Shown here one piece after another: positions 16,924-28,290 of a stretch of 64,000 nt of DNA (position 1 is its first letter; each line of letters starts with the position of its first letter). The stretch is from Pedobacter psychrophilus. Lineage in GTDB: Bacteria; Bacteroidota; Bacteroidia; Sphingobacteriales; Sphingobacteriaceae. The notes below the pieces were generated by a model that worked only from the letters and a program-made list of their open reading frames with translations, was not told where the DNA came from and ran no database searches. Location of the stretch: the NCBI RefSeq assembly GCF_001652725.1, contig NZ_LWHJ01000011.1:62001-126000 (forward strand). Reading direction: 5' to 3'. Both the position numbers and the translations under genes were made by a program.

Positions 16924-19900
16924 TTGGCAAACAAAAGCAATCAAAGGATTAACTTTGCTCAAAGTAAGCATGTGTTAGATTATCCTGATTTTCTGGATGT
17001 ACAAATCCAATCGTTCAAGGAATTCTTTCAGCTAGAAACAACTTCAGATAACCGTCATACAGAAGGTTTATTTCAGGTTTTTGCTGAAAACTTCCCGATT
17101 TCTGATTCAAGAAACATTTTTGTTCTCGAATTTCTGGATTACTTTATCGATCCACCTCGCTATGACATCCAAGAATGTATTGAGCGTGGTTTAACTTACA
17201 GTGTACCTTTAAAAGCAAAACTTCGCTTATCATGTAATGATGAGGAGCATGAGGATTTTGAAACTATCGTACAGGATGTTTATTTAGGAACTATTCCTTA
17301 TATGACTCCCAAAGGTACTTTCGTTATCAATGGTGCAGAGCGTGTTATTGTTTCTCAGTTACACAGATCACCAGGTGTATTCTTCGGCGTAAGTCGTCAT
17401 ACAAACGGTAGTAAGCTTTATTCTGCTCGTGTAATTCCTTTTAAAGGTTCATGGATAGAATTTGCAACTGACGTTAATAACGTGATGTACGCTTATATCG
17501 ATCGTAAGAAAAAGTTCCCAGTAACTACATTGTTAAGAGCAATTGGTTATGATTCTGATAAAGATATTCTTGAGTTATTTGACCTAGCTGATGAAGTTAA
17601 GGTTAGCAAATCAGGATTAAAAAAATATATTGGTCGTAAACTAGCCGCCAGAGTTTTAAAAACTTGGGTAGAAGATTTTGTTGATGAGGATACAGGAGAA
17701 GTTGTTTCTATCCCTCGTAATGAAATTATACTTGAGCGTGAAACCATTTTAGAAGATGATCATATTGATATGATTGTTGATGCGGGAGTAAAATCCTTAA
17801 TCCTTTCTAAAGAAGATGGCAACACTGGTGATTATACTATCATTTACAATACGTTGCAAAAAGATACTTCCAATTCTGCAAAAGAAGCGGTAGAACATAT
17901 ATATAGACAATTACGTAACGCCGAACCACCTGATGAGGAAACTGCTCGTGGTATCATAGATCGTTTATTCTTTTCAGATAAACGTTATGATTTAGGAGAT
18001 GTAGGTCGTTATAGAATCAATCGTAAATTAAAAATGGATACTCCTGTTGAAACTAAGGTTTTAACTAAGTTAGACATTATTGCGATTGTTAAATATTTGA
18101 TCAAGTTAATTAACTCAAAAGAAGATGTTGATGATATTGATCACTTGTCAAACAGAAGGGTAAGAACTGTAGGCGAGCAATTGTACGCTCAGTTTGGTGT
18201 TGGTTTAGCTCGTATGGCTAGAACGATCCGTGAACGTATGAATATTCGTGACAACGAGGTATTTACACCAACAGATTTAATTAATGCCCGTACTTTATCT
18301 TCTGTAATTAATTCTTTCTTCGGAACTAATCAGTTATCTCAATTCATGGATCAAACAAATCCATTAGCAGAGATTACACACAAACGTCGTTTGTCAGCTT
18401 TAGGTCCAGGTGGTTTATCAAGAGAAAGAGCTGGTTTTGAGGTTCGAGATGTTCACTATACTCACTACGGTAGGTTGTGTACTATTGAAACTCCAGAGGG
18501 ACCAAATATTGGTTTAATTTCTTCTCTTTGTGTTCATGCGAAGATTAATAACTTAGGTTTTATCGAAACTCCTTACCGTAAAGTAAATGATGGTGTGGTA
18601 GTAGTAGATCAGCCGGTTACTTATTTATCTGCTGAGGATGAAGACGGAATGACCATTGCACAAGCAAATGCTCAATATAGCGATAAGGGTGTTTTTGAAG
18701 ATGACAAAGTTAAAGCAAGATATGAAGGTGACTTCCCTGTAATCGATCCTGAAAAGTTAGATTATATTGATATTGCTCCAAACCAAATTACTTCAATTGC
18801 AGCTTCTTTAATTCCTTTCTTAGAACATGATGATGCGAATAGAGCCTTAATGGGTTCTAACATGCAACGTCAGGCTGTTCCTTTGTTACGTCCACAAGCT
18901 CCAATTGTTGGAACTGGATTAGAAGGAAGAGTTGCTCGAGATTCTAGAACATTAATCAATGCAGAAGGAAACGGTGTTGTTGAGTATGTTGATGCTAATA
19001 AAATTACTATCAAATACGAAAGAAATGATGATGACAGATTAGTTTCGTTTGATGGCGAGTCAAGGAGTTATAACTTAATTAAGTTTAAGAAAACTAACCA
19101 AAGTACTTGTATCAATTTAAAACCTATCGTTAAGAAAGGTCAAAAAGTTGAAAAAGGACAAGTTCTTTGTGAAGGTTATGCCACGCAAGATGGAGAATTA
19201 GCATTAGGTATCAACTTAAAAGTAGCATTCATGCCATGGCAAGGATACAACTTTGAGGATGCGATTGTAATCTCAGAAAGAGTAGTTTCTCAAGATATTT
19301 TCACTTCACTTCATATTGAAGAATTTGAATTAGAAGTTAGAGATACAAAAAGAGGAGAAGAAGAATTAACACCAGATATTCCTAACGTTTCTGAGGAAGC
19401 TACTAAAGATTTGGATGAGCATGGAATTATCCGTGTTGGTGCAGATGTTCAAGAAGGTGATATCTTAATTGGTAAGATTACTCCAAAAGGAGAATCAGAT
19501 CCATCTCCAGAAGAAAAATTACTAAGAGCAATTTTTGGTGATAAAGCGGGAGACGTTAAAGATGCTTCATTGAAAACTCCACCATCCATTAAAGGTGTTG
19601 TTATCGATACAAAACTATTCTCCAGAGCTAAGAAAACTTCTAAAGCAGAAGAGAAAGCGTTAATTGAAAAATTAGATGCTAAACATGAAAAAGCTGTAAG
19701 AGAGCTTAGAGAAAGTTTAGTTGATAAAATGTTTACGATTGTTAACGGTAAAACATCTCAAGGTGTTTATAATGTGTACAAAGAACTATTAATTGCTAAA
19801 GGTGTAAAATTCACCCAGAAGATATTAATGGAATTAGATTATAATCACATCAACCCAACAAAATGGACTACTGATGATGATAAAAATGATTTGATTAAAA

Positions 19901-20724
19901 TCTTGTTACACAATTTCGGTATCAAAACTAATGAAGAATTAGGAGCATACAGAAGAGATAAGTTTGCGATAAGTGTTGGTGATGAATTACCATCAGGTAT
20001 TGTTCAAATGGCTAAAGTTTATGTTGCTAAAAAACGTAAATTAAAAGTTGGTGATAAAATGGCTGGGCGTCATGGAAATAAAGGTATTGTTGCTCGTATC
20101 GTAAGAGACGAAGATATGCCTTTCTTATCAGATGGAACTCCAGTTGATATTGTTCTTAACCCATTAGGTGTGCCGTCTCGTATGAACTTAGGACAGATTT
20201 ACGAAACTGTTTTAGGTTGGGCCGGTAAAGAATTAGGGTTAAAATTTGCAACTCCGATTTTTGATGGTGCATCTCATGATGAGGTTGAAGCATATGTGAA
20301 ACAAGCTGGTGTACCAGAATCTGGAAGAACATATTTATACAACGGATTAACAGGTGAGCGTTTTGATCAACATACTACTGTAGGTATTATTTATATGCTG
20401 AAATTAGGTCACATGGTTGATGATAAAATGCATGCTCGTTCTATCGGACCGTACTCATTAATTACTCAACAGCCATTAGGTGGTAAAGCACAATTCGGTG
20501 GTCAGCGTTTTGGTGAGATGGAGGTTTGGGCATTAGAAGCATTTGGTGCATCAAACATCTTACAAGAAATCTTAACTGTTAAATCTGATGATGTTGTAGG
20601 TAGAGCTAAAACTTACGAAGCTATCGTAAAAGGCGAAAACTTACCAACTCCAGGTGTTCCGGAATCATTCAACGTATTGGTTCATGAACTAAGAGGATTA
20701 GGATTAGATATTACATTAGACTAG
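16924..20724 (+). CDS. rpoB: RNA polymerase beta subunit
   Basis: This is a 1266-residue protein starting at TTG ([15 protein letters not shown]). No nearer ATG preserves the conserved N-terminus. The rifampicin-pocket cluster reads [38 protein letters not shown] (about residues 470-510), with no obvious resistance change. GNKGIVARI and the C-terminal [31 protein letters not shown] clamp region are intact. The length is normal for Bacteroidota. It forms core polymerase with rpoC, which follows after an 82-bp repeat-filled gap. Confidence 0.98.
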   Translation: MANKSNQRINFAQSKHVLDYPDFLDVQIQSFKEFFQLETTSDNRHTEGLFQVFAENFPISDSRNIFVLEFLDYFIDPPRYDIQECIERGLTYSVPLKAKLRLSCNDEEHEDFETIVQDVYLGTIPYMTPKGTFVINGAERVIVSQLHRSPGVFFGVSRHTNGSKLYSARVIPFKGSWIEFATDVNNVMYAYIDRKKKFPVTTLLRAIGYDSDKDILELFDLADEVKVSKSGLKKYIGRKLAARVLKTWVEDFVDEDTGEVVSIPRNEIILERETILEDDHIDMIVDAGVKSLILSKEDGNTGDYTIIYNTLQKDTSNSAKEAVEHIYRQLRNAEPPDEETARGIIDRLFFSDKRYDLGDVGRYRINRKLKMDTPVETKVLTKLDIIAIVKYLIKLINSKEDVDDIDHLSNRRVRTVGEQLYAQFGVGLARMARTIRERMNIRDNEVFTPTDLINARTLSSVINSFFGTNQLSQFMDQTNPLAEITHKRRLSALGPGGLSRERAGFEVRDVHYTHYGRLCTIETPEGPNIGLISSLCVHAKINNLGFIETPYRKVNDGVVVVDQPVTYLSAEDEDGMTIAQANAQYSDKGVFEDDKVKARYEGDFPVIDPEKLDYIDIAPNQITSIAASLIPFLEHDDANRALMGSNMQRQAVPLLRPQAPIVGTGLEGRVARDSRTLINAEGNGVVEYVDANKITIKYERNDDDRLVSFDGESRSYNLIKFKKTNQSTCINLKPIVKKGQKVEKGQVLCEGYATQDGELALGINLKVAFMPWQGYNFEDAIVISERVVSQDIFTSLHIEEFELEVRDTKRGEEELTPDIPNVSEEATKDLDEHGIIRVGADVQEGDILIGKITPKGESDPSPEEKLLRAIFGDKAGDVKDASLKTPPSIKGVVIDTKLFSRAKKTSKAEEKALIEKLDAKHEKAVRELRESLVDKMFTIVNGKTSQGVYNVYKELLIAKGVKFTQKILMELDYNHINPTKWTTDDDKNDLIKILLHNFGIKTNEELGAYRRDKFAISVGDELPSGIVQMAKVYVAKKRKLKVGDKMAGRHGNKGIVARIVRDEDMPFLSDGTPVDIVLNPLGVPSRMNLGQIYETVLGWAGKELGLKFATPIFDGASHDEVEAYVKQAGVPESGRTYLYNGLTGERFDQHTTVGIIYMLKLGHMVDDKMHARSIGPYSLITQQPLGGKAQFGGQRFGEMEVWALEAFGASNILQEILTVKSDDVVGRAKTYEAIVKGENLPTPGVPESFNVLVHELRGLGLDITLD

Positions 20725-20728
20725 TTTT

Positions 20729-20798
20729 AAGTTATAAGTTGTAGGTTATAGGTTTTACTTATCACTTACAACTTACAACTTTTAACTTTCAACTTAAA
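20729..20798. repeat. heptameric degenerate repeat array between rpoB and rpoC
   Basis: Exactly ten contiguous 7-nt units fill most of the 82-bp gap. Four units of the type AAGTTAT/AGGTTAT (20729-20756) are followed by six of the type ACTTACA (20757-20798; for example ACTTACA at 20764 and at 20771). The second type is complementary to the first in another phase, so about 21 nt of each half can pair. The last unit ends 8 nt before the rpoC ATG. Confidence 0.65.
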
Positions 20799-20806
20799 GA
20801 AAGAAT

Positions 20807-23800
20807 ATGTCTTACAAAAAGGATAGTAAAATAAAAAGTAATTTCACTTCTATTACCATCAGTTTATCTTCTCCAGAAGCAATTTTGGAAAGATCAAGTG
20901 GAGAAGTGTTGAAACCAGAAACCATCAATTACAGAACTTATAAGCCTGAACGTGATGGTTTATTCTGTGAAAGAATCTTTGGTCCGGTTAAAGATTACGA
21001 ATGTCATTGCGGTAAATACAAAAGAATTCGTTACAAAGGAATCGTTTGTGATCGTTGTGGTGTTGAGGTTACTGAGAAAAAAGTACGTCGTGAGCGTATG
21101 GGACACATTAACTTGGTAGTTCCGGTTGCGCACATTTGGTATTTTAGATCTTTGCCTAACAAAATTGGTTACCTTTTAGGATTACCAACAAAAAGATTAG
21201 ATTTAATTATCTATTACGAAAGATATGTAGTAATCCAGTCTGGTATGATGACCGACGAAGGAATTAGTTACATGGATTTCTTAACAGAGGAAGAATACTT
21301 AGATATTTTAGATAAGTTGCCTAAAGACAATCAATATCTTGATGATAAAGATCCTAATAAATTCATCGCCAAAATGGGCGCTGAAGCTTTAGAAGATTTA
21401 TTAAAAAGATTGAATTTAGATCAACAATCTTATGATTTACGTCACCAGGCAGCAAACGAAACTTCACAACAACGTAAAAACGAAGCTTTAAAACGCCTAC
21501 AAGTTGTTGAGGCTTTCCGTGATGCTAAAACTCGTATAGAGAATAACCCAGAGTGGATGATTGTAAAAATCGTCCCTGTAATTCCACCAGAATTACGTCC
21601 GTTAGTTCCTTTAGAAGGTGGTCGTTTTGCAACTTCAGATTTAAATGATCTTTACAGAAGAGTAATTATCCGTAACAATCGTTTAAAACGATTAATGGAA
21701 ATTAAAGCTCCAGAAGTAATCTTACGTAATGAAAAACGTATGTTACAGGAAGCTGTAGATTCATTATTTGACAACTCACGTAAAGTGAATGCTGTTAAAA
21801 CTGAAGGTAACAGAGCATTAAAATCTTTATCAGATATATTAAAAGGTAAGCAAGGTCGTTTCCGTCAAAACTTATTAGGTAAGCGTGTGGATTATTCCGG
21901 ACGTTCTGTAATTGTTGTTGGACCAACTTTGAAATTACACGAATGTGGTTTACCTAAAGATATGGCTGCTGAGCTATTTAAACCGTTTATCATTCGTAAA
22001 ATGATTGAGCGTGGAGTAGTTAAAACAGTTAAATCTGCTAAGAAAATTGTTGATAGAAAAGATCCATTAGTTTGGGATATTTTGGAGAATGTACTAAAAG
22101 GACATCCAATTCTTTTAAACAGAGCGCCAACATTGCACAGATTAGGTATCCAAGCTTTCCAACCAAAATTAATCGAAGGAAAAGCAATTCAATTGCACCC
22201 TTTAGTATGTACAGCATTTAACGCCGATTTTGATGGTGACCAGATGGCAGTTCACGTACCACTAGGTAACGCTGCAGTTTTGGAAGCTCAAATCTTGATG
22301 TTAGCTTCTCATAATATCTTAAATCCAGCTAACGGAACTCCAGTAACAGTACCATCTCAGGATATGGTTTTGGGTCTTTATTATATGACCAAAGGCCGTA
22401 AAACTGAAGAAGGACATATAATTAAAGGAGAAGGACAAACATTTTATTCTTCAGAAGAAGTAAATATAGCTTACAACGAAAAGAGAATTGATTTACATGC
22501 TTTTATTAAAGTAAAAGCTCACATCAAAGAAAATGGTGTTTTGGTAGAAAAAATTATCGATACAACTGTTGGAAGAGTATTATTTAATGAAGTAGTACCA
22601 AAAGAGGTAGGTTACATTAATGAACTTTTAACTAAAAAATCATTACGTGATATTATTGGTGAGGTTGTAAAAGTAACTGGTATGGCTGGTGCTGCAGATT
22701 TCTTGGATGAAATTAAAACATTAGGATTCCAATCAGCATTTAGAGGAGGTTTATCTTTCAATCTGAAAGATTTAAATATCCCTGATGAAAAACATACTTT
22801 ATTAGAGCAAGCCCGTAAAGAAGTTGATGATGTAATGAATAATTACAACTTGGGTTTCATTACTAATAATGAACGTTATAATCAGATTATTGATATTTGG
22901 ACACGTATTAACAATAGATTAACTTCTCATGTAATGACGCAGTTAACTAATGATAATCAAGGATTTAACTCAGTTTATATGATGTTGGATTCTGGAGCTC
23001 GTGGTTCTAAAGAACAAATTCGTCAGTTATGTGGTATGAGGGGATTGATGGCGAAACCTCAAAAATCTGGTTCAGGTGGAGAGATTATCGAAAATCCAAT
23101 TCTTTCTAACTTTAAAGAAGGATTATCTGTATTAGAGTATTTTATTTCTACTCACGGTGCTCGTAAAGGTTTAGCCGATACAGCATTAAAAACTGCCGAT
23201 GCGGGTTATTTAACACGTCGTTTACATGATGTAGCACAAGATATGGTTATTAAACACCATGATTGTGGTACTTTAAGAGGCATGTTTACTACCGCTTTAA
23301 AAGACCAAGAGGATATCGTTGAACCATTATATGACAGAATTTTAGGTCGTACTTCATTACATGATGTTTATGATCCTGTTAGTAATGAATTATATGTAAA
23401 AGCAGATCAGGATATTACTGAAGAGATTGCTAAAAGAATTGAAGAATCTCCATTAGAAGGTATAGAAATACGTTCTGTATTAACCTGTGAAGCTACCAGA
23501 GGAGTTTGTGCATTATGTTATGGACGTAACTTAGCATCTGGAAAGCCAGTTCAAATGGGAGAAGCGGTTGGTGTAATTGCTGCTCAATCTATTGGAGAAC
23601 CAGGTACACAGTTAACTTTACGTACATTCCACGTGGTGGTACTGCATCTAACATTGCTGCAGAATCTCAAATAAATGCCAAATTTGATGGTATCATTGAA
23701 TTTGAAAATTTAAGAACTGTTACCAAGACAACAGAAGACGGAGCTACAGAAGTAGTTCTAGGACGTTCTGGTGAATTTAAAATTACTGATGCCAATTCTG

Positions 23801-25098
23801 GTAGAGTAATCATGACAAATAATATTCCTTATGGTGCTTTCCTTTTTGTAAAAGAGGGAGATAAAGTAACTAAAGGAGATAAGATTTGTTCTTGGGATCC
23901 ATATAATGCTGTTATTATTTCAGAATTTACAGGTAAGATTGAATTTGAATCTGTAATTGAAGGTGTTACTTTCCGTGAGGAGTCTGATGAGCAAACTGGT
24001 CACAGAGAAAAAGTAATTATTGATACAAGAGATAAAACTAAAAACCCGGTTGTTAAAGTTGTTGACAAAAAAGGTGGTTCTATCAGAGAATATAACGTTC
24101 CTGTTGGTGCACACGTTTCAGTTGATGAAGGTGATGAGATTAAAATGGGAGAAATTTTAGTTAAGATTCCTCGTACAACTGGAAAAACAAGAGATATTAC
24201 CGGTGGTTTACCAAGGGTAACAGAATTATTTGAAGCAAGAAATCCTTCTAATCCTGCTGTTGTAACTGAAATTGATGGAGTGGTTACTTTAGGCGGTATC
24301 AAACGTGGTAACCGTGAAGCAACTATCGAATCAAGAGATGGACAAATAAAGAAATACTTGGTTCCGCTTTCTAAGCACATTTTGGTACAAGATAATGACT
24401 TTGTGAAAGCTGGTATGCCTTTATCTGATGGTGCTATTTCTCCTGGAGATATTCTATCAATTAAAGGTCCTGCTGCTGTACAAGAATACTTAGTTAATGG
24501 TATACAAGAAGTTTACCGTTTACAAGGTGTAAAAATCAACGATAAACACTTTGAAACCATCGTTCACCAAATGATGCAGAAAGTATTGATTGAAGATGCA
24601 GGCGATACAAGTTTCTTAGAAAAACAAGCTGTTGATAGATTTGATTTCGCAATTGAAAACGATGATATCTACGATAAAATGGTTGTTGAAGACGCAGGTG
24701 ATTCTACAGTTTTAAAAGAAGGTCAAATTTTATCTGTACGTAAATTACGTGATGAAAATTCTCAGTTAAAACGTAAGGATTTGAAATTAGTTAGTGCAAG
24801 AGAAGCAAGAGCAGCTACTGCAAGCCCAATGTTGCAAGGTATAACCAGAGCATCTTTAGGTACTAAATCATTCATTTCTGCCGCATCTTTCCAAGAGACT
24901 ACTAAAGTATTGAACGAAGCAGCAATTGCTGGTAAACGTGATAATTTATTAGGATTGAAAGAAAACGTTATCGTTGGACACTTAATTCCTTCTGGAACAG
25001 GCTTACGTGATTACGAAAGAATCATTGTTGGTTCTCAAGAAGAATACGATAAGTTAATGGCTTCTAAGAAAGAAGAAGAGGAAGAAGTTGAGGCTTAA
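20807..25098 (+). CDS. rpoC: RNA polymerase beta' subunit, interrupted by a one-base deletion
   Basis: The reading frame from 20807 runs to a stop at 23674 (955 residues). The remaining C-terminal part continues in another frame from about 23636 to 25098. Restoring one G in the run at 23635-23636 rejoins [16 protein letters not shown] and yields about 1430 residues, the usual Bacteroidota length. The N-terminal zinc site (CHCGKY..CDRCG, about residues 64-85), the catalytic [12 protein letters not shown] (about 470), the second zinc cluster ([13 protein letters not shown], about 895-907) and the C-terminal clamp are all intact. Because the gene is essential, a sequencing or assembly error in the GGG run is the likeliest cause. 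A real split would need both pieces to be made and to assemble. Confidence 0.93.
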
Positions 25099-25105
25099 TT
25101 TTTAG

Positions 25106-25123
25106 TCCCGATAGCTATCGGGA
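25106..25123. repeat. perfect 18-bp palindrome after rpoC
   Basis: TCCCGATAGCTATCGGGA is its own reverse complement and lies 8 bp behind the rpoC stop codon. It resembles in style the perfect palindrome inside the REP-like element at 60365-60388. Confidence 0.6.
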
Positions 25124-25148
25124 TGAGTATTGAGACTCTCAAAAATTT

Positions 25149-25177
25149 AAGACCTGCATTTTTGCAGGTCTTTTTTT
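25149..25177 (+). terminator. Rho-independent terminator of the rpoBC operon
   Basis: AAGACCTGCA pairs with TGCAGGTCTT around a TTTT loop and runs into T7. It lies 50 bp behind the rpoC stop. Confidence 0.92.
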
Positions 25178-25199
25178 GTTATAAAAGTTTTCTGGTATT

Positions 25200-25340
25200 A
25201 TGAATATGAAAAACAATTTGTTGGCTTCAAAAGAGGATTTAGCAAATACTAAATGACAAATTATTAAATGGATGCTTCTATTTTGGATTGGTCAGATAGG
25301 AGTAACCCTAGGTATTATCTATGCCTATATAATAAAGTAA
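25200..25340 (+). pseudogene. decayed small coiled-coil plus membrane-helix protein
   Basis: Starting at the ATG at 25200, the frame reads NNLLASKEDLANTK, meets TGA at 25254, and continues in the same frame as QIIKWMLLFWIGQIGV then TLGIIYAYIIK to TAA at 25338. The combination of an 'ATKEDLA..K' helical piece and 'IIKWM..FWIGQ' plus a hydrophobic tail is the C-terminus of a widespread family of small coiled-coil proteins with one terminal membrane helix (DUF1640-like). The in-frame stop and missing N-terminal coiled coil indicate a remnant. It lies in the 404-bp gap after rpoC, which otherwise holds a palindrome, a terminator and a REP-like element. Confidence 0.55.
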
Positions 25341-25354
25341 TTTCTTTGTTTATT

Positions 25355-25443
25355 GCGTTAGGGATAGAAACGGCATCCTTTTTTGCCTATCACCGATAAG
25401 CAATTAGCAAAAAAGATACAGTGAATAGCCCGTTAAAACGCCC
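25355..25443 (+). repeat. REP-like dispersed imperfect palindrome (clear copy)
   Basis: It begins GCGTTAGGGATAGAAACGGC, then ATCC and T6 followed by GC. After a short loop the right arm starts GCAAAAAAGATACAG and runs through GAATAGCCCG to end in AACGCCC. The two arms pair imperfectly over about 35 nt. It matches the reverse complement of the element at 60358-60451. Confidence 0.75.
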
Positions 25444-25502
25444 AAATTATTCTACTATTGAATTTAATAATTATCAATTAATATCTAGTATAATGATTTT
25501 AT

Positions 25503-26684
25503 TTAATCTTCATCACTAACGCCACGCCTTACCACAGGCATTCCTAAAATTTTATAAAGGTCATCTAGTTGATTGATGCTGCCATTTACCAGATTACTCA
25601 ATATAACAATGGTGATGTCACGTTTCATATCTCTCAAAAAAATATGACGGAAACCATGCCACCAACCTGTATGATAAATGATTTGTTCGTTTTTAGCTGA
25701 ATCTACAAACATTCTCCAACCTAAACCATAACCAAAATAATTGTTTTGTAATTTGCTATGCGGCGTGTAAGCAGAGTTTAAAGTTGTTTTAGTTAATAAA
25801 AGACCATCTCTCAAAGCTCTGTCAAACAGAAATAAATCTTCAACAGTAGAGTAAACACCTTTATCACCTGTTGTTCCATCTAAAAAATCTTGACGAACAG
25901 ATCTGCGCCATATCCTATCGTGACCAACAACATCAACTGGGATTTTCTCATATTTTGCAGTACTGTAAATGGCAGTATTTTTCATGCCGGCAGGTTTAAA
26001 AACATTTTCTTTCATGAAGATGTCAAAGTCTTGACCTGTTACCTTTTCTACAATTGCCGCTAATAACATAAAATTGGTGTTATTATAATGAAATTGCCTA
26101 TTAGGGGGGAAATAAGGTGCAGGTTTATACTCAGCATAAAGCTTAATGACATCCTTATTAGTCATGCCTTTATACTTTTGTTTCCAAATGCCATCCGTAA
26201 AATAAACGTAATTATTTAAACCAGATCTATGGCTCAATAACATTTCTATAGTGATGCCTTTATATGGAAATTCGGGATAGAATTGATCAACAGTTTGAGA
26301 TAACTTTAGCTTTCCTTGTTCCATTAACATCAATACGGCCGTTCCCGTCATTGTTTTTGAAATGGAAGCCAATTGAAAGACAGAACCCATTTTTAATGAA
26401 TCTCGATGAAGATAATCTGCCCAACCAAAATGACCTTCATAAATTATTTTTCCTTTTTTAGCTACTAATACATTTCCGTTAAAATTTCTTTTTTTGTGGA
26501 TATCTTCAAAATAATTTTCAATTTTTTTATCAGGTTTAGAAGAATTATAAATCAATAACAAGCTATCACGTTTTGGATCTGTTTTCTTCTCTTCTTCGGC
26601 TTTTTGTTTAGAACTACTTGATGAACAAGCGGATAAAAATATAGGTATTGAAAGTAAAAGTAACGGCAATTTTAATTTGATCAT
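25503..26684 (-). CDS. serine hydrolase of the class C beta-lactamase fold, lipoprotein
   Basis: This 393-residue lipoprotein has its lipobox Cys at residue 20. The catalytic domain has the SxxK motif at Ser107-Ile-Ser-Lys110, the YxN motif in HYNNTNF (about residue 200), and an HTG box (HTGWWHG, about 341) in place of KTG. This pattern is typical of the wide family of AmpC-like esterases and D-Ala peptidases in Bacteroidota, not of a proven beta-lactamase. The substrate is not known; cell wall peptides or esters are possible. It is transcribed away from fumC. Confidence 0.85.
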   Translation of the reverse strand: MIKLKLPLLLLSIPIFLSACSSSSSKQKAEEEKKTDPKRDSLLLIYNSSKPDKKIENYFEDIHKKRNFNGNVLVAKKGKIIYEGHFGWADYLHRDSLKMGSVFQLASISKTMTGTAVLMLMEQGKLKLSQTVDQFYPEFPYKGITIEMLLSHRSGLNNYVYFTDGIWKQKYKGMTNKDVIKLYAEYKPAPYFPPNRQFHYNNTNFMLLAAIVEKVTGQDFDIFMKENVFKPAGMKNTAIYSTAKYEKIPVDVVGHDRIWRRSVRQDFLDGTTGDKGVYSTVEDLFLFDRALRDGLLLTKTTLNSAYTPHSKLQNNYFGYGLGWRMFVDSAKNEQIIYHTGWWHGFRHIFLRDMKRDITIVILSNLVNGSINQLDDLYKILGMPVVRRGVSDED

Positions 26685-26829
26685 TTTTTGTTTTTGATTG
26701 TAACGAAGGCGAAAATTATAAATTATATCAAGATTTAATTAAAGGAGTTTTAAACATTATTATAACCTTTTGGTTACGTTACAAAACGGTAAAAAATCTT
26801 AATTTAGCAACATCAACAAAATCAAAAAA

Positions 26830-28227
26830 ATGGAATATAGAATAGAGCATGATACTATGGGAGAGGTTAAAGTTCCCGCTGATAAATTTTGGGGAGCGCA
26901 AACCGAAAGATCTAGAAATAATTTTAAAATTGGGCCTGAGGCATCTATGCCGAAGGAAATTATCCATGCTTTTGCTTATCTTAAAAAGGCTGCAGCGATG
27001 ACTAATACAGATTTAGGCGTTTTAACTGCCAATAAAAGAGATTTGATTGCTAAAGCATGTGATGAAATATTGACCGGTAACTTGGATGATCAATTTCCTT
27101 TGGTTATTTGGCAAACAGGTTCTGGAACTCAATCAAACATGAATGCTAACGAGGTAATTGCCAATAAAGCACATGTGATGAATGGTGGTGATTTAAGCGA
27201 TGATAAAAAGGTTTTGCATCCTAATGATGATGTTAATAAATCACAATCATCTAACGATACTTTCCCAACGGCAATGCACATTGCTACTTACAAACAAGTG
27301 GTAGAAATTACATTGCCAGGATTGACTTTATTAAGAGATACGCTGGCAAATAAAACTGAAGAATTTGCTGAAATCACAAAAACCGGACGTACCCATTTTA
27401 TGGATGCTACCCCTTTAACTTTAGGACAAGAATTTTCTGGTTATGCACAACAATTAACTAATTCTATCAGAACTATTAATAATGCTTTAGAGGCAGTTAA
27501 AGAATTAGCTTTAGGCGGAACAGCTGTAGGAACGGGATTGAATACGCCAAAAGGTTATGATGTCATGGTAGCCAAATACATTGCAGAGTTAACAGGTTTA
27601 CCTTTTATAACTGCACCCAATAAATTTGAAGCTTTGGCAGCACATGATGCGATGGTAGAAATGTCTGGAGCGTTAAAAAGAGCAGCGGTTTCTTTGATGA
27701 AAATTGCCAACGATATTCGTATGCTAAGCTCAGGCCCAAGATGTGGTATTGGAGAAATCATAATTCCTGATAACGAACCAGGTTCTTCAATTATGCCTGG
27801 AAAGGTAAACCCAACTCAACCAGAAGCTTTGACAATGGTTTGTGCGCAAGTGATGGGTAATGATGTTGCGGTTTCTATTGGCGGATCTACAGGGCATTTC
27901 GAGTTGAATGTTTTTAAACCAGTTATTGCAGCAAATGTATTGCAATCTGCCCGTTTAATTGGTGATGCTTGCGTTTCATTTAATGATAATTGTGCAAAAG
28001 GTATTTTACCTAATCTGCCAGAAATACAAAAGCACTTAGAAAATTCTTTGATGTTGGTAACAGCTTTAAATCCGCATATTGGTTATGAAAATGCAGCAAA
28101 AATCGCTAAAAAAGCACATAAAGAAAATAAGACTTTACGTGAAGCAGCAGTAGAATCGGGCTTGCTTACAACAGAACAATTTACAGAATGGGTGAAACCA
28201 GAGGAGATGGTTGGATCTTTAAAATAA
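26830..28227 (+). CDS. fumC: fumarate hydratase, class II
   Basis: This 465-residue enzyme interconverts fumarate and malate in the citric acid cycle. It has the family signature [15 protein letters not shown] (about residues 316-330), the substrate segments [13 protein letters not shown] (about 97-110) and [13 protein letters not shown] (about 137-150), and [18 protein letters not shown] (about 186-203). The length is standard for class II. It is separated from the divergent hydrolase by about 145 bp. Confidence 0.96.
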   Translation: MEYRIEHDTMGEVKVPADKFWGAQTERSRNNFKIGPEASMPKEIIHAFAYLKKAAAMTNTDLGVLTANKRDLIAKACDEILTGNLDDQFPLVIWQTGSGTQSNMNANEVIANKAHVMNGGDLSDDKKVLHPNDDVNKSQSSNDTFPTAMHIATYKQVVEITLPGLTLLRDTLANKTEEFAEITKTGRTHFMDATPLTLGQEFSGYAQQLTNSIRTINNALEAVKELALGGTAVGTGLNTPKGYDVMVAKYIAELTGLPFITAPNKFEALAAHDAMVEMSGALKRAAVSLMKIANDIRMLSSGPRCGIGEIIIPDNEPGSSIMPGKVNPTQPEALTMVCAQVMGNDVAVSIGGSTGHFELNVFKPVIAANVLQSARLIGDACVSFNDNCAKGILPNLPEIQKHLENSLMLVTALNPHIGYENAAKIAKKAHKENKTLREAAVESGLLTTEQFTEWVKPEEMVGSLK

Positions 28228-28244
28228 CTGAATTATTAAATTTA

Positions 28245-28280
28245 AACTTACGAAGTTTTTAAAACTTCGTAAGTTCTTCT
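28245..28280 (+). terminator. 15-bp perfect inverted repeat after fumC (terminator)
   Basis: AACTTACGAAGTTTT and its exact reverse complement are separated by one base (28245-28275), followed by CTTCT. It lies 17 bp behind fumC and 15 bp before the amidase start, so it can act as a terminator or attenuator. Confidence 0.7.
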
Positions 28281-28290
28281 ATATCATCAC

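Noticed and set aside
23600-23680. Programmed frameshifting in rpoC
   Set aside because: No slippery heptamer or clear downstream stem lies at the break, and other Bacteroidota have rpoC in one frame.
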